A stretch of DNA of 64,000 nt, from the NCBI GenBank assembly GCA_947579665.1, contig OX388345.1, forward strand, positions 61,247,454-61,311,453. The letters run 5' to 3'. This DNA comes from Sympetrum striolatum. Its lineage: Eukaryota > Arthropoda > Insecta > Odonata > Libellulidae. The notes under the pieces are model-generated. The model was not told the DNA's origin and did no database searches. It was given only the letters and a program-made list of their open reading frames with translations. The translations under genes and the position numbers were made by a program. This document shows, one piece after another, positions 55,101-61,378 of the stretch (positions are counted from its first letter, which is position 1; the number at the start of each line of letters is the position of its first letter).

Positions 55101-58100
55101 ATGCTGGGGTATCTTATTTTATGCTAAAAATCCCCCTCTCTTCACAAAATATAATGCCACCCCTCACCCGATAAAAAAAGTAGTAAAACTGTACTATATC
55201 TATATTATTCTCTAAAATTAACTGAGATATTATTTAAAATAATGCGAAATACATGATAAATTTAAATATAAATTTAAATATATGTATATTTAAGAATATG
55301 ATGCATTTAAAAGAACAAGCTAAAATTCACTTTTAAATACTGAAGCTCCTTAAAAAGGTTACCATTAAACGCAGTTTTCAAGAAAAATTATAAAATGAGA
55401 AAAACAATGTAAAAATTCGATGCTTTTCAATGAGAAAAATGTTAATTAAAGTTGAAAATCAACTATTCTAGAACTCTCTTAAACTTTCCTATTATAATCA
55501 TATTATAATCTGATAGCTTAATATAACTGGTTATTTAATTGCAATAATAATAAAATGGAACCAAGAACAGCGTTTTTTTTAATTGCATTACTCCAACTTA
55601 GTTCTAGAAAACTCACATCTGAAGAGAGAGAAAAACAAAAAGCAAAGCAAGCGTAATTAAACTTGGTTAGGAATTGAAATAACCCACCTCTTAACTTTGT
55701 TTGACAAGGCTTCGAGCTAAATTAATTCTGCAAATTGAACTAACGCTAAAACAGAACGTATGACCTTGTTAAAGGTGAGAAAATCCTCTTTCATATATAT
55801 CTCATCACCTTTTTCTTTAAATTTTCAAAACGCCTGGCTCTTCATCGAATCATTTTCAGTATCAGAGACCACTTCAATTGAAAATATCAAAAATGTGAAT
55901 TTATACATTTTCTTTGATTTTTATAAAATTTTAATTATTATACATTAAATAAATACTAAGAATTGTTTGTATTTGAACTAAATTTCATAAGAATGAAAGA
56001 ATTCTGATTATTTACAAAAAGATAAGGATCCTTTCAACATTGCTAGGAAGCTACTTCGGATGTATTTCGAAAATACCATCTAATTTATATTTTACCGCTA
56101 ACGTAATATGAGCAAAAGGGGTGAGCCTTTATTAAATTTATATAGCCTTATAGTAGAATTTTAAGGTTATAATTTTGCATTTATCGTGCATTGTCGCGAG
56201 GCCACTGTATGAATACAATTCATTCATTCATTCATTGAATAATGATATATTTTCAAACTTAACAGTAGGATAAATTTGATAAATAGTGTGCTAAATGGCA
56301 TTGCTGTAGAAAATATAAATATTTAGGTTTAAAGAAGGCTCTGAAGAATCATTTACCTGATACTTTTCTTGAATTGTCTCTACTTGTACTACCTACTTGA
56401 TACATCAGTATATTTTGAAGATCAGAAAAATCATATGATTCAGACAACCAGCGAAAAGATTAATTGATAAAACTGATCATGTATACGTAATCACGGGCAT
56501 AAAACCTATGTTAGTCCTGTCTTGTTATTATTTCTAAAATTTCATATCAAAATGTTTTCATCAAATATTTTTATTAGAATTAATAAATATATATATTTTA
56601 CATAATTTTATAATAAACAGTGTGGAATTACTCATAGCATGATTATGAATGATGATATCATTAAGTATTTTACTCAATGTGATGGACTCTAGTAAATAGA
56701 ATCAAGATTCTCTTTCCAATGATATTTCTATCAAAAGGAAGGTGAATCTGGAAACTTAAATTTAAGAATTGAACTTTGGGTTAATTAGAAGAGGAATCTA
56801 GTTCTCTTCCCTTTATAAGAAGTTGAAAATTTAAGGTAATCGCTCTGTGATGATTCAATGTCCACAACAATACTATTTCTGTAATATTAAACTATACAAT
56901 ATTCCTACATTTATCCCTCAGATTCATGAAATGTTGTGACGGCTCAACCTTGACAGCTGAAAGATATTCAATTCTTCCATCATTAAAACTACTTTTGAAA
57001 TAAATCCACACCTATCTCCTGTCGCAATTCACCCTCTTCCATAACTCATCCTAACCGCTCCTTGCCTCAGCTGTTCACTTTATTCATCTGCATTTAAAAT
57101 ACTCCCTTCATTTGTTAGTATTCTCACGAAGCATCACTTGTAGATTCCCTTATCTCACCTCATGTCAACACGGACGCAGTGCGATACGATTCCACGAATT
57201 GAAATCGAGGCGAACAGGAAAATTAATTTTGGCAACTGCCATCTGACCTAAATCGTATGCAAAGGGGAATCTTAAGAGACATGTGATTTCATTTCTAGCT
57301 GTCGCCTCCTCTGTCCAACGCCGACTCCCTCTTCCGCCATTGTCCATGGATGAGGCCTCATACTCTCGACTGGATATACCAGGCGCCCGCGATGGGATTG
57401 CTCTTCGTGAACTCTATCTTCCTCGTCATGATCATGTGGGTGAGTAGACAGCCAGACAAACAAAACTCTAAACGGCTTACCGAACTTCAGACTCCTAAGG
57501 GAATGCACGATTGCACTTTGGGAAAGCGGTTTACAGGCGGATCGCCAAGAAACGATTCGTCTTTTTTGAGATGAAGTAATGTATTTATCGTCCCTAAACC
57601 TCTTCTAAATTGAACTGAATTTGCTTACATCCAAGGATGAAAAATTGAAAGGATTTTTAGAGAACATTGTGCGCAATTAATTTTCATTTCATTGTGCGCA
57701 ATTAATTTTCATTTCATTGTGCGCAATTAATTTGACTCGTGGATAAAACCTGTTTTATTAATTTAATACTCTCAAATTGCCTGAGAGCTGCTTTATGCCA
57801 TAAGTATTTTAGAAGCGTAAGAATGCAGATAAAATCTAATTCCAAATTTCCATATCAATTAGAAAGGATATTAACAGTTAGGTTGAAAGAAAAAACTTCG
57901 TAATTTCCACAATAAGTTTTACTTTATTCGACCGGTTCCGGCATTGACAGCCATCCTTAGGATAGCTGTCAATGCCGAAACCGGTCGAATAAATTAAAAC
58001 TTATTGTGGAAATTACGAAGTTTTTTCTTTTGACCTAAGATTTCGTTCCATGAAGTACAGTCAGGACATATCGATGATATTAACATTATTTGTAATAGTT

Positions 58101-58945
58101 CATTTGCAAAACCTGTCGGTCAAGTGGTACCGTTTATAATAATAATAAAAACTTCATTTGGCGAGGTTAGGCCCATATGTGACTCTCTTACTCATAACCT
58201 TTAAAAATAACTAATAGTAATTACAAAAGAAGCGATGTAAAATAAGAAGATATCTTCTTTAAAATTTTCATATTTATTTTATACAAAGAAAATCAAAAAT
58301 TGTATTCCACTTAAATTGCATAGCCTCTCGGATAAATTGGTAGGAATCTATATAATCCAGTTATATTTTTAAAAGTATTCAGCAGAAAAAAAGAAGTTAT
58401 ATTACGTAGTTGAATTAAATCATTCGTAATCCAGCTCAAGTTTTTTTTTATCTCTCTCAAATTAATTCCATTAACATCGTCCAAATACTTTTAAAAATTA
58501 GATGAATATAGGCTAATCATATTGCCTATAAACAAGTATAATTTAGTAGCTTTATGTTAGTCGTAACTAGAATCCATACATTGAGGAAAAAAGTTATTGA
58601 ATTAAATTTTAGCATGCATCCGTCCGGTAATAATAGATTTAAAAATTTAGTTAAAAAGCTAATTAAAAATTACTGTAAAAGCGTCATAGTCTACTAACTT
58701 AATCAAAATTCAACAGAGCTTACTTGTTACTTAACATTATCATTTGGTTGTCTTTTCAGGTTCTTATTACAAAACTGCGTTCCGCCACGAACGCAGAAAC
58801 TCAGCAGTATCGGAAAGCTACGAAAGCTCTGCTGGTGCTCATCCCCCTCTTGGGAATAACTTACGTTCTAGTCATCGCGGGTCCCACTCACGGGCTCTCT
58901 GCAAGAGTCTACGCCTGCATTTGCGCCATCCTTCTCTCAACACAG
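24973..58945 (+). CDS. Dh44-R: CRF-like diuretic hormone (DH44) receptor, class B GPCR; partial gene, seven internal exons
   Basis: This entry covers the whole visible gene; its exons are listed separately. Spliced, it gives 293 residues (first one split) in one open frame. Features seen: NGTW box and last two cysteines of the hormone-binding domain; TM1 (about residues 40-66); TM2 with His78 (class B 2.50); TM3 with Cys109 and Glu130 (3.50); TM4 with GWG at 156-158; ECL2 Cys199-Pro-Trp; TM5; TM6 with PLLG at 260-263; start of TM7 ending in Gln293. From family knowledge, [11 protein letters not shown] in TM3 and TKLRS...[21 protein letters not shown] in ICL3/TM6 match CRF/DH44 receptors rather than calcitonin-like DH31 or PDF receptors. 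DH44 receptors raise cAMP at the plasma membrane, drive Malpighian tubule secretion and act in feeding and rhythm circuits. Insects often have two paralogues; which one this is cannot be told. Both gene ends are missing. Confidence 0.9.
25175..26661 (+). other. Intron 1 of the visible gene (1,487 nt, phase 2)
   Basis: GT...AG, with donor GTGGGT. It holds a 144-codon open frame at 25487-25921 and a 98-codon minus frame overlapping it. Both are rich in Ile, Lys, Phe and Asn, as AT-rich chance frames are, and neither shows a domain. Nothing else is seen. Confidence 0.8.
26662..26755 (+). CDS. Dh44-R: Dh44-R exon 2: ICL1 and TM2
   Basis: Acceptor GGAATAG, entry phase 2, exit phase 0 at donor GTGAGT. 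It encodes (K)[18 protein letters not shown] and on to LTLTLE. RCLRN is the class B first intracellular loop and IHTNLM is the start of TM2, with the conserved His at 2.50 that, with Glu 3.50, forms the polar core of class B receptors. All 31 full codons are open and GC content rises over the flanking introns. The pyrimidine tract before the acceptor is weak, but protein homology places the boundary to the base. Confidence 0.92.
26756..26862 (+). other. Intron 2 (107 nt, phase 0)
   Basis: A compact GT...AG intron (GTGAGT ... TTTTATAG) between TM2 and TM3 exons. Confidence 0.9.
26863..26956 (+). CDS. Dh44-R: Dh44-R exon 3: ECL1 and TM3
   Basis: Acceptor TTTTATAG, entry phase 0, exit phase 1 at donor GTGAGT. 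It encodes [10 protein letters not shown], then [19 protein letters not shown] and IEG. The Cys (residue 109) is the TM3 partner of the ECL2 cysteine on exon 6. [11 protein letters not shown] is the segment that most clearly separates CRF/DH44-type receptors from calcitonin-type receptors (YFLACNYCWML type). Glu130 is the class B 3.50 residue. The intron before it is only 107 nt. Confidence 0.93.
26957..27063 (+). other. Intron 3 (107 nt, phase 1)
   Basis: A compact GT...AG intron (GTGAGT ... TCTTTAAAG) interrupting the Gly codon after Glu130, within TM3. Confidence 0.9.
27064..27144 (+). CDS. Dh44-R: Dh44-R exon 4: end of TM3, ICL2 and start of TM4
   Basis: Acceptor TCTTTAAAG, entry phase 1, exit phase 1 at donor GTGAGT. 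It encodes (G)[17 protein letters not shown], then [21 protein letters not shown] is very close to the recalled Drosophila DH44 receptor TM3 end, and IGWG is the invariant Trp region of TM4. It follows a 107-nt intron, the same length as the previous one, and precedes the 12.4 kb intron. Confidence 0.93.
28802..28865. repeat. Short inverted repeat (16-bp perfect arms)
   Basis: Arms GAAAATATACTGTCCA and its exact complement are separated by 32 nt of AT-rich sequence. No flanking duplication is evident. It may be a very small MITE relic. Confidence 0.7.
28977..29113 (+). repeat. Degenerate tandem duplication, offset 85 nt
   Basis: TACTGGTAGGAAAAAGAAGG and TACTGGTACGAAAAAGAAGG begin 85 nt apart, and similarity continues for about 50 nt (GGACATTAAT / GGATATTAAT). 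Confidence 0.6.
29260..29520. other. GC-rich patch without a supported gene
   Basis: CpG-containing stretch inside intron 4. The 77-codon + frame is not recognisable. Confidence 0.35.
30500..31060. other. GC-rich island with a perfect CRE (TGACGTCA)
   Basis: About 560 bp of raised GC in intron 4. The first half is C-rich on the + strand (a Pro-rich 107-codon chance frame); the second half carries TGACGTCA at 30836-30843. The CRE is followed by AAGTGGAACTTT, a pairing that recurs in the island at 63.1 kb. No protein domain is seen; an intronic regulatory element is possible. Confidence 0.4.
30836..30843. promoter_or_regulatory. Perfect cAMP-response-element palindrome
   Basis: TGACGTCA is the consensus CREB/ATF site. 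A single 8-mer can occur by chance; the second copy in a similar context near 63.08 kb raises interest. Confidence 0.35.
35361..35430 (+). mobile_element. Decayed tRNA-like SINE head
   Basis: The segment runs GTCGGTAGCACGGTAGGATA (A-box-like) to GAGGGTTGATAATCGGGAGG (B-box-like), about 40 nt apart, as in a tRNA. The B box has lost its central C, so it is not a working tRNA. No body or tail could be defined. Confidence 0.45.
35552..35576. repeat. TA microsatellite
   Basis: About ten TA dinucleotides in intron 4. Confidence 0.8.
36778..36858. mobile_element. 77-bp Tc1/mariner-like MITE with TA duplication
   Basis: Inverted arms of 28 bp (36780-36807 and 36829-36856) differ at one base and start CACTCCTGGCCAAAAT. 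They enclose 21 nt and are flanked on both sides by TA. Tc1/mariner elements duplicate TA, and the C. elegans Tc1 repeat begins CAGTGCTGGCCAAAA, very like this. It has no coding capacity and would have moved in trans. The close match of its arms suggests a fairly recent insertion. Confidence 0.85.
39502..39581 (+). CDS. Dh44-R: Dh44-R exon 5: TM4 and start of ECL2
   Basis: Acceptor ATTAAACAG, entry phase 1, exit phase 0 at donor GTAAGT. It encodes (G)[19 protein letters not shown], then ANFPETQ. The segment is TM4 of a class B receptor (family form GxPxxxVxxWxxxK) and the start of ECL2. The sequence is less conserved than in the other exons, but phase, both splice sites and the match to VTWAVAK-type TM4 of insect DH44 receptors agree. 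It is an island between two very large introns. Confidence 0.9.
40240..40355 (+). repeat. Decayed interspersed repeat, copy 1
   Basis: It shares with the segment near 48.02-48.13 kb, in the same order, ATCGCT, GAAATGT.CATTGG, a GAGCC/GAAGCC TT(C/T)CCTG block, CGAA.ACCG.TGAA and GCCGACAAAGATG.CTAT. In one frame both read IA(I/F)EM(Y/C)IG, faintly like the AFEMW region near the C-terminus of LINE reverse transcriptases. Stops interrupt it. The class is uncertain. Confidence 0.5.
40780..41335. other. GC-rich, CpG-containing island in intron 5
   Basis: About 550 bp of strongly raised GC with open frames in several frames on both strands (145 codons on -, 86 on +). Both translations are low-complexity, and a purine-rich run (GGAAGAGAGAGAGACACACA) lies near 41.06 kb. 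No homologue is recognised. Possible regulatory island. Confidence 0.4.
42780..43200. other. GC-rich island in intron 5
   Basis: Many CpG, GGGAAAA and CCCGT runs; no gene recognised. The 69-codon + frame has no domain. Confidence 0.35.
43890..44112 (+). mobile_element. Truncated LINE-like 3' end with TTA-repeat tail
   Basis: The tail has a 6-bp stem with 4-nt loop (GAGACTTTCTAGTCTC), then CTCGCCCGAATAAAG with a polyadenylation signal, then (TTA)6 ending abruptly. A terminal hairpin followed by a short tandem repeat is typical of 5'-truncated non-LTR retrotransposons. No intact coding sequence is upstream, and the left edge is arbitrary. Confidence 0.55.
47600..47700 (-). mobile_element. tRNA-like SINE relic (minus strand)
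   Basis: On the minus strand a B-box-like GTTCCGATTCCTGG follows an A-box-like GATAGCAGATTCG by a tRNA-like distance, with GGTCCCT before it. It is decayed and its body could not be delimited. Confidence 0.4.
48018..48140 (+). repeat. Decayed interspersed repeat, copy 2
   Basis: It lines up with the copy near 40.24 kb as described there. It lies in a 74-codon open frame that continues [13 protein letters not shown], distantly like the (I)GHFLRHNSL..LLEG region after the reverse transcriptase core of some LINEs. That resemblance is from memory and weak. Confidence 0.45.
50440..51345. other. Long GC-rich island in intron 5 (about 900 bp)
   Basis: The longest compositional island in the window, with many CpG and T/C-rich tracts. 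The frames (84 codons -, 66 codons +) carry no known domain. It could be a conserved regulatory block, a non-coding RNA exon or an old insertion. Confidence 0.4.
51764..51904. mobile_element. Foldback element (141 bp, imperfect hairpin)
   Basis: The outer arms TAAACAGACTCATAATAAAA and its complement at the right edge match at 25 of 26 positions. An inner block AAATACGACTAAGGTTCC pairs with the complement of GAAACCTTCGTCGTATTT with two mismatches. An indel of about 12 nt separates the blocks. No target duplication was identified. Confidence 0.7.
54559..54724. mobile_element. Foldback element (166 bp; 62-bp arms)
   Basis: The arms 54559-54620 and 54663-54724 are inverted copies with 54 of 62 positions matching and no indels. 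The 42-nt loop plus the right arm contains CTGAAGAT, a perfect 6-bp stem (GACTGC/GCAGTC) and GAAAC, a layout also met in other repeats here. No coding capacity. The 13% arm divergence suggests an older insertion than the hairpin near 57.9 kb. Confidence 0.75.
56217..56236. repeat. ATTC microsatellite
   Basis: Four ATTC units in intron 5. Confidence 0.8.
57299..57439 (+). CDS. Dh44-R: Dh44-R exon 6: ECL2 and TM5
   Basis: Acceptor TTCATTTCTAG, entry and exit phase 0, donor GTGAGT. It encodes 47 residues: a divergent Ser/Pro-rich stretch ([13 protein letters not shown]), then [19 protein letters not shown] and TM5 with [14 protein letters not shown] carries the ECL2 cysteine paired with TM3 Cys109 and an invariant Trp. 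DWIYQ(A/G)P is a family hallmark (CRF receptors have DYIYQGP). The short open frame starting at ATG 57350 is part of this exon read past the donor, not a separate gene. Confidence 0.93.
57665..57733 (+). repeat. 25-bp tandem repeat, 2.8 copies
   Basis: Two identical 25-nt units beginning CATTGTGCGCAATTAATTTT, plus 19 nt of a third. Each unit includes the palindrome TTGTGCGCAA. Exact identity points to recent duplication by slippage. Confidence 0.9.
57886..58030. mobile_element. Near-perfect foldback hairpin (71-bp arms, 3-nt loop)
   Basis: The arms 57886-57956 and 57960-58030 are inverted copies with 68 of 71 matches, joined by TTA. The arms contain TTTCCACAATAAGTTTTA and CGACCGGTT(C/T)CGGCATTG. 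The right arm ends with GCCGAAACCGGTCG followed by the complement of the start. The transcript of this intron would form one of the strongest stems in the window. There are no coding sequences, and no target duplication was identified. Confidence 0.9.
58760..58945 (+). CDS. Dh44-R: Dh44-R exon 7: ICL3, TM6, ECL3 and start of TM7
   Basis: Acceptor TTGTCTTTTCAG, entry and exit phase 0, donor GTGAGT. The 62 residues begin [20 protein letters not shown], the G-protein-facing third loop, almost identical to recalled insect DH44 receptors. TM6 follows ([20 protein letters not shown]) with the class B P-L-L-G kink, then ECL3 (THGLSARVY), then LLSTQ, which in the family runs straight into GF(T/S)VxLFYCFLN on the next exon. 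That next exon was looked for in the remaining 5 kb and not found. This is the best conserved exon in the window. Confidence 0.95.
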
Positions 58946-59503
58946 GTGAGTGAAATCCTCCACTGTAAATCATTTTTATCACTATGTTCAGATATCTGTT
59001 TCAGTAGACCCTGAATATATCTACATCCACAAAGGTACTTTTCGAGGTGAATTTCCGCGTATGGTAAGGTATTCATGAACCATGAGTCTATTTCTCTAGT
59101 CGCGTATCTTTTACAGAAAAATAGAGAGACTAGCCCAAGCTGTTTCCAGCATTTTCCGCATTGTGAGATCAGTCCCTGTGATGGGGAAGTCACATAAAAT
59201 CTGTACCTTAAAGTACGTACATTCTCGGACTTAATAGAGTAAATGGAAGGTTAGTTTAATTTTTCTCTTCTAAAGATTTCTAAGTTACGTTCTGAAGCAT
59301 CTGAATAACGTTTAATGATTTTTCGTTGCTTAAAAAAAAGTACCGCCTTTTTCTAATTTTCAGATCCAACTCTTTTCGCTTGGATCATAAATAATTGTGA
59401 CAGAAAAAAAACAATGATGGAAATGAAATCTATCTTATTGTTAGCATAGGAAAACTTGCGAATTAACCCAATGTTGTACAAGAAGTGAGAAATAGATACT
59501 TTG

Positions 59504-59575
59504 CTGAGACTCGAACCCGGGTCTCCCTTGGTGGTCGGTGTCATTACGTGGAGCTCCACTTCTTTGGCCATAAAA
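59504..59575 (-). mobile_element. tRNA-like sequence or SINE head (minus strand)
   Basis: On the minus strand, TGGCCAAAGAAGTGGAGC (A-box-like) is followed about 45 nt on by a strong B box, GGGTTCGAGTCTC, with a T-arm pairing GAGACCC on its 5' side imperfectly. Length and spacing fit a tRNA, but the acceptor stem is not closed. Read as a tRNA-derived repeat. Confidence 0.5.
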
Positions 59576-59609
59576 TTCCCCATTTACAGAAGTGAAATGT
59601 ACGTGATTC

Positions 59610-59669
59610 GGTTGTTTAGTTGTCTAGAACATTTGACTGGAAAGTGGGATATGGGTTTGAGTCACAACC
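59610..59669 (+). mobile_element. tRNA-like relic (plus strand)
   Basis: GGTTGTT at the 5' end pairs with CACAACC at the 3' end in six of seven positions, and GGGTTTGAGTC stands as a B box. At 60 nt it is shorter than a tRNA (about 73), so an arm is missing and it is probably a pseudogene or SINE piece. Confidence 0.4.
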
Positions 59670-61149
59670 AAGTAACCACTTTCACTTCTTCCACAGAATA
59701 TAAATCATTCTGTAGGAACAAGCAACTTTATTTTACGAAGAAAGAATATTTGGTAACTATTCACTACAAGTTGTCCATCCAGCAAAATCCCAGTCAAAAA
59801 AAGTTCAACTTTTCTAAGTTCTGTGCTTGAATTTGGACGTACAATTTGCCAGGAGACTGCTCCGATTATTGAGCTATCTTGCGGAACATTCTGGATGATT
59901 AGAGAAGTCACCTGGCAGGGGAAAGGCTTGGGTCTGAGCCAGGGTCTCGTCAGACGTTTTGTTTATCCTTCAATCCCTTACGTTACTAACTCTCACTTAC
60001 GTCAGCAACGTCTTGAAATATCATTTGTGAGAAATCAGATGTTTCATTCAATACGATGTACGTTCATTTTCAAACCTAAAGATTTCTCAATCAATGTGGC
60101 ACGAATCGTTCAGATTTTACTCAACATAAAAGGAGATTGAAAAAGGAGTGGGCGGACTGAAATCCCTTGAATAGCTACAGAAATGTGCGGTTGGTTTGGA
60201 CGCGGCTTAAGTTGGGCGTTTGGACGATCTCAGCGGTCGTGCGTATATTTTGAGCGAAACGAAGAAAGAAGGAGAAAAATAATGCTAAGGGAAAGTGGGC
60301 TTTAAGTTAACTGGTATGTCATTCAGATAACGTGACATGTGGTGAGGAATGTCAAACATGAAAATGACTTCCTTGGTCTTAATAGAATTAAGTAGATGAA
60401 GATATATTCTTGAAAATGTAAAAAAGAGTTGAAATCACAATTGAACTTTCAGTTTATTAATTATTTATATACGAAAATAAATTTTGTTATGTTGTTTAAT
60501 AAATACTAAATTATTAATTTTAAATTTACAAGGGTACATAGTAAACCAAAAATTTAATCCTCGATTATTGATCGATTGTGAAAGTTTAAATAGTAAATCT
60601 TTGTATTCAAACCATTATGTTGGCTGTTAATACGAATGATAAGGAATCTTTATACTATTAGAGTCAAGGTGCACTTCCTGCCACGCGCTAGAAGGCGGCT
60701 TGCAGAGACCTGACATAGATGTAGACCAACGTACCTCCAACTGATTCAATTAAGCTAGGATTCGTGATTCATTAGCTCAATTAACTGTTGAACTTTCATT
60801 TCATTGATAAAATTGACAAATGTAATTAAATCTTTCTAATAAAGTTACTTTATACATTATATCAATCAAATTTCCATTTATCATTTTTCATAATTTAATT
60901 TCCATTTTACCAAATAGACCACAGCCAAAACGACTCTGAATATGATAAACTTGTCTTATACGCGTTAGTTCTATTTTGAAGTAAATGACTCCTTACAGAC
61001 TAAATATAAAATATTTTTTGCAGTGGCACGAGAAGATAGTGGTGATGAATGAAACTGTTACGATTCTGGTGTAGCTTACAGTATTTTATGACCGAGACTT
61101 GACTTTATACAATGCAGTCTAACATGAGAAGAAAATTTTTCTAATTGCC

Positions 61150-61215
61150 CTAAAATATCTTATTTACGATTTAAGACTAGTTGCTACATTATTGGCAATC
61201 ATCAGATGATTGGGT
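61150..61215 (-). repeat. Repeat fragment with CTGATGATTG...CAACTAGTC core (minus strand)
   Basis: On the minus strand it reads CTGATGATTGCCAATAATGT, then AGCAACTAGTC. This fits the same general layout (CTGANGATG, short stem, (G/C)AAC(T/C)(A/G)GTC) as the repeats near 22.1, 54.6 and 57.9 kb. Confidence 0.35.
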
Positions 61216-61239
61216 GCGGTGATTCCTGAAGTATTACAG

Positions 61240-61378
61240 TAAGTTATTCAACATTAAGAGTTAAAAGAGCTCCAAATAGCCGTTGTTTGTGTTTTTCAAA
61301 CAACGGCTATTTGGAGCTCTTTTAACTCTTAATTTTACTAACGCCGCCGTGTTCCTTTTTTCCTTTAAGTTATTCAAC
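61240..61378. mobile_element. Perfect 37-bp hairpin insertion with 13-bp target-site duplication
   Basis: The arms 61253-61289 and 61297-61333 are perfect inverted copies (37/37) around the loop TGTTTTT. The hairpin plus a 32-nt 3' tail (ending CCTTTTTTCCTT type sequence) is bounded by TAAGTTATTCAAC at 61240-61252 and again at 61366-61378. A 13-bp direct repeat is the size made by LINE-driven retroposition, so an RNA-mediated insertion of a folded transcript is a fair reading. Which family it belongs to is not known. Confidence 0.8.

Larger units (their letters stand above)
39582..57298 (+). other. Intron 5 (17,717 nt, phase 0)
   Basis: GT...AG, the largest intron in the window, inside the ECL2-coding part. 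It holds two related decayed repeats (40.24 and 48.02 kb), GC-rich islands at 40.78-41.33, 42.78-43.2 and 50.44-51.34 kb, a LINE-like 3' tail at 43.9-44.1 kb, a tRNA-like SINE relic at 47.6 kb and long hairpins at 51.8 and 54.6 kb. Stretches 44.2-47.4, 48.2-50.4, 51.9-54.5 and 54.8-57.3 kb otherwise show only short chance frames. Confidence 0.8.
57440..58759 (+). other. Intron 6 (1,320 nt, phase 0)
   Basis: GT...AG, between the TM5 and TM6 exons. It contains a 25-bp tandem repeat and a near-perfect 145-bp hairpin, both described separately. The rest is AT-rich with no gene. Confidence 0.85.

Noticed and set aside
60921..61080. CAG-bounded segment reading WHEKIVVMNETVTILV as a possible next receptor exon
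   Set aside because: It does not match the expected TM7 sequence, has a stop soon after, and no donor in frame.
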